Assembly (NCBI RefSeq): GCF_013393905.1
Contig: NZ_CP040272.1
Location: forward strand, 558,001 to 622,000
Source: Nostoc sp. C052
GTDB lineage: Bacteria > Cyanobacteriota > Cyanobacteriia > Cyanobacteriales > Nostocaceae
Reading direction: 5' to 3'
DNA: 64,000 nt
Within the stretch, counting starts at the first letter, position 1. Each line of letters begins with the position of its first letter. The translations under genes were made by a program, and so were the position numbers. Positions 61,654 to 64,000 of the stretch are shown piece after piece. The notes beneath the pieces were generated by a model. That model ran no database searches. It saw nothing but the letters and a program-made list of their open reading frames with translations, and was not told where the DNA came from.

Positions 61654-62673
61654 CTAGTTCCTACCAAACACACTGCCAAGGGCACGCGCCATATTTTGCG
61701 GTTGCATTGCATCCATTGCGGCGGTGGGTTCGTAGCCGCAGTGAACCATACAATCGGCACATTTGGGATTACCACTAGCACGTCCGTATTGACTCCAGTC
61801 AGTTTGGGCGAGTAATTCGTTGAAGGTAGAGTAATAACCTTCATTTAGCAGATAGCAAGGTTTTTGCCAACCGAGAACACTATAACTAGGGCTACCCCAA
61901 GGGGTGCATTCGTAGTCCTTCTCACCAGTCAGAAAATCTAGGAACAAGGGATTGTGGTTAAAGTTCCAGTTTTTTTCACCACTTTTGTATGGAGCCAGAA
62001 TTTGCCGGAAGAGGGCGCGGGTTTGTTCGCGGTGGAGAAAATGATCTTGATCTGGTGCCCACTCGTAACTGTAACCGGGAGAAATCATCATCCCGTCAGT
62101 ATTTAGGGTTTCCAGAAAGTCGAAGAACTCTTGCATATCTTTAGGTTCAGTACCTTCAAAGATCGTGGTGTTAGTGGTGACACGAAAGCCTTTGGCTTTA
62201 GCGGCACGAATTGCTTTGACAGCAATATCAAAAACACCTTTGCGATCAACACACTGATCGTGTAACTCCCGCATTCCATCTAAATGTACGCTAAAAGTCA
62301 GGTAAGGGGAAGGTTGAAACTTATCTAGGTTCTTTTCTAACAACAAACCATTGGTACACAAGTAAATATATTTCTTGCGCTCAATTAATCCTTGGACAAT
62401 CTCATCAATCTGGGGATGCAGCAGAGGTTCTCCCCCAGGAATTGAGACAACTGGTGCGCCGCATTCTTCCACAGCGGTAAAACATTGTTCTGGGGTGAGG
62501 TTTTGCTTTAAAATTTCCTTTGGATGTTGGATTTTACCACAACCTGTACAAGCGAGATTACACCGAAAAAGAGGTTCCAACATCAATACTAAGGGGAAGC
62601 GTTTACGTCCTTTCAAACGCTGGGTAACAAGATACTTCCCAATATCCATAGCTTGTTGTATATTAACTGCCAT
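61654..62673 (-). CDS. hpnH: Adenosyl-hopene transferase HpnH
   Basis: HpnH is a radical SAM enzyme that adds an adenosyl group to diploptene, the first step in making extended (C35) hopanoids. The 339-residue protein has the radical SAM cysteines in RCNLACTGCGKIQHP (about 53-67), VSIPGGEPLLHPQIDEIV (about 95-112) and a C-terminal cysteine region (CADCMVHCGYEPTAA). Length and motifs fit the family closely. Its neighbour upstream, hpnA, is another hopanoid gene. Confidence 0.95.
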   Translation of the reverse strand: MAVNIQQAMDIGKYLVTQRLKGRKRFPLVLMLEPLFRCNLACTGCGKIQHPKEILKQNLTPEQCFTAVEECGAPVVSIPGGEPLLHPQIDEIVQGLIERKKYIYLCTNGLLLEKNLDKFQPSPYLTFSVHLDGMRELHDQCVDRKGVFDIAVKAIRAAKAKGFRVTTNTTIFEGTEPKDMQEFFDFLETLNTDGMMISPGYSYEWAPDQDHFLHREQTRALFRQILAPYKSGEKNWNFNHNPLFLDFLTGEKDYECTPWGSPSYSVLGWQKPCYLLNEGYYSTFNELLAQTDWSQYGRASGNPKCADCMVHCGYEPTAAMDAMQPQNMARALGSVFGRN

Positions 62674-62781
62674 TATTGCGATCGCTCCTCTTTTAGAGAT
62701 AAATACACCACAGTCATTGTCGGTCTTGGTACTTGTGCTACCCTAACGCGTATTGCATCCACACGTGAATCGCTATATTTT

Positions 62782-63768
62782 TCATTTGACGTAACCTTGT
62801 GCAACAAACCAATCCACAGCATCTTTGAGTGCGACTTTCAGCGAAGATTGAGGTAGACCCAACTCTCGTACAGCCTTTGAAGTATTGTAATACATAGGTT
62901 GTTTCGCCATCCGAACACCATCTAATGGCACTGAGGGCGATTTTCCCAGTGGTGCGAGGATCTTTTCATCAACCCAGGCAACACTCAGGGGCAGCCAAGC
63001 GGGTACGGTTCGTTGAGGTGCGCTAAGACCTGTAATCTCGGCGAGTTGTTCGAGCAGTTGCTTGAGACTGAGGTTTTGATTACCTAAGATATAGCGATCG
63101 CCTGATTTACCCCGCTGCAAAGCCAGTAAATGCCCCCATGCCACATCCCGCACATCGATAAAATTTAGACCAGTATCCAAGTAAAAAGGCATTTGCCGTC
63201 GTAAAAACCGAAGTATTATATCACCTGTCGGGGTAGGTTTGATATCCAACGAACCAATGGGGCTGCTGGGATTGACAATAACTACTTCCTGACCTCTAGC
63301 AACAGCCTGGATGGCTTCTTGTTCAGCCAAAAACTTAGACTTTTTGTAGTCACCCACCAATTTTTCTAAGGGACTCTGATGTGTTTCATCGACGACTTCA
63401 CCAGATGAGCCGACCCCAATAGCCGCTACTGAACTAGTGTAAACGGTGCGCTCAATCTCCGCTTTGCGAGCTGCTGCTAACACATTGCGCGTACCCAGCA
63501 CATTGTTATGGTGGAGTAACTCTCGGTCTGTTTGCCAGAGGGAATAATGGGCTGCGACATGAAATAGATATTGACAACCTGCCATCTGTTGCCAAAGATT
63601 TGGATCGTTTAAATCGCCTTGGACAATTTCCACATCCAAACCGCGTAGATTCTCCAAATTGCTGCTTGAGCGTACCAACGCTTTGACTGTGTAACCTTGT
63701 TGCAGAAGCAACCGTACCAAATGGGCACCAATAAAACCCGTACCTCCCGTGACGAAAACCTGGCTCAA
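62782..63768 (-). CDS. hpnA: Hopanoid-associated sugar epimerase HpnA
   Basis: The 328-residue NAD-dependent epimerase/dehydratase has the Rossmann motif VFVTGGTGFIGAHLVRLLLQ (4-23), the catalytic YKKSK (about 142-146) and the upstream YTSSVAAIG. It belongs to the HpnA group, thought to act on the polar head of hopanoids. It starts with TTG at 63768-63766, overlapping the stop of the RND gene (TTGA), so it is probably translated by coupling. hpnH follows 108 bases downstream. Confidence 0.9.
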   Translation of the reverse strand: MSQVFVTGGTGFIGAHLVRLLLQQGYTVKALVRSSSNLENLRGLDVEIVQGDLNDPNLWQQMAGCQYLFHVAAHYSLWQTDRELLHHNNVLGTRNVLAAARKAEIERTVYTSSVAAIGVGSSGEVVDETHQSPLEKLVGDYKKSKFLAEQEAIQAVARGQEVVIVNPSSPIGSLDIKPTPTGDIILRFLRRQMPFYLDTGLNFIDVRDVAWGHLLALQRGKSGDRYILGNQNLSLKQLLEQLAEITGLSAPQRTVPAWLPLSVAWVDEKILAPLGKSPSVPLDGVRMAKQPMYYNTSKAVRELGLPQSSLKVALKDAVDWFVAQGYVK

Positions 63769-64000
63769 GCTGTCCCCCTCTTCTGAAATCGGGGAAACAA
63801 ATCATCCAAAACGGTGTAAACTACTGGCACAACAATCAAACTGAGGATAGTTGAAGTTACTAGTCCACCTGCGATCGCTACAGCCATAGGCGATCGTAAT
63901 TCTGAACCTGCACCCAAACCTAAAGCGATCGGTAGCATCCCTAAAATTGTAGAGGCAGTGGTCATCATAATTGGTCTGAGGCGCACTAATCCGGTGTTGA
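63765..64000 (-). CDS. RND-family efflux permease, C-terminal end (gene continues past the window)
   Basis: The open frame enters from the window edge, reading NTGLVRLRPIMMTTASTILG and MLPIALGLGAGSELRSPMAV. This is the conserved end of AcrB/HAE1-type RND transporters: the RLRPIMMT motif, then the last membrane helices (AIAGGLVTSTILSLIVVPVV). A GTG at 63986 is internal and not a start. It is directly coupled to hpnA, which raises the chance that it handles a hopanoid or envelope substrate, though it looks like a general drug/solute pump. Confidence 0.88.
   Translation of the reverse strand, partial: NTGLVRLRPIMMTTASTILGMLPIALGLGAGSELRSPMAVAIAGGLVTSTILSLIVVPVVYTVLDDLFPRFQKRGTA

Overview
This window is chromosomal DNA from a filamentous, probably heterocyst-forming cyanobacterium of the Nostoc/Tolypothrix/Scytonema kind. 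The evidence is the many GCGATCGC (HIP1) sites, a phycocyanin rod operon, the contiguous fbp-tal-zwf-opcA set, hopanoid genes, a CYP110-like P450, heptanucleotide tandem repeats between genes and many small inverted-repeat elements. No species can be named from the sequence alone.

Layout. 1-2 kb: the end of a U32 peptidase gene and decayed toxin-antitoxin and Uma2 fragments. 2-7.3 kb: a secreted phosphoesterase, a LysR regulator divergent from a methyltransferase, an exported protein and a Tat-type solute-binding lipoprotein. 7.3-9.5 kb: one coiled-coil protein and a nest of MITE-like elements, one of them duplicated with a different tandem-repeat count. 9.5-19.5 kb: VOC protein, YlqF GTPase, the carbon-metabolism block fbp, tal, zwf, opcA (Calvin cycle and oxidative pentose phosphate pathway), then gpsA and lipA. 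19.6-21.9 kb: tRNA-Pro followed by a decayed type V-K CRISPR-associated transposon (CAST). 22-30 kb: small and housekeeping genes, tRNA-Leu, a glycosyltransferase, CsbD and a complete IS4-type insertion sequence. 30-37 kb: ftsH, prmA, serA, an Uma2 nuclease and a methyltransferase-HIT fusion. 37.2-41 kb: an ABC-three-component (ABC-3C) conflict operon. 41-48.7 kb: phosphoketolase-like enzyme, P450, hydrolase and membrane proteins. 48.9-51 kb: groES-groEL. 52-57.7 kb: cpcB-cpcA-two rod linkers-cpcD-cpcE-cpcF. 58-64 kb: a methyltransferase, an orphan sulfonate-type binding protein, a hydrolase and the hopanoid genes hpnH and hpnA behind an RND pump gene.

The most interesting locus is the CAST remnant. 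The minus strand carries a Cas12k pseudogene, two full CRISPR repeats matching the V-K repeat type, a split repeat and a 17-nt spacer. That spacer is identical to part of the adjacent tRNA-Pro gene, next to a GTA motif, and a transposon-end-like sequence begins exactly 60 bp beyond that motif. This geometry matches RNA-guided homing of V-K CASTs to tRNA genes. The element is now dead: Cas12k has lost its N-terminus to an IS-transposase fragment and has two nonsense codons and two deletions, and no tnsB, tnsC or tniQ is visible.

Second is the ABC-3C operon: two genes sharing a coiled-coil module, a small middle-component gene (MC6-like) broken by a one-base frameshift, and a DUF2326-type SMC-like ATPase, joined by ATGA overlaps. 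Start codons were chosen by family length, ribosome binding sites and overlaps; functions rest on motif recognition, with no database search.
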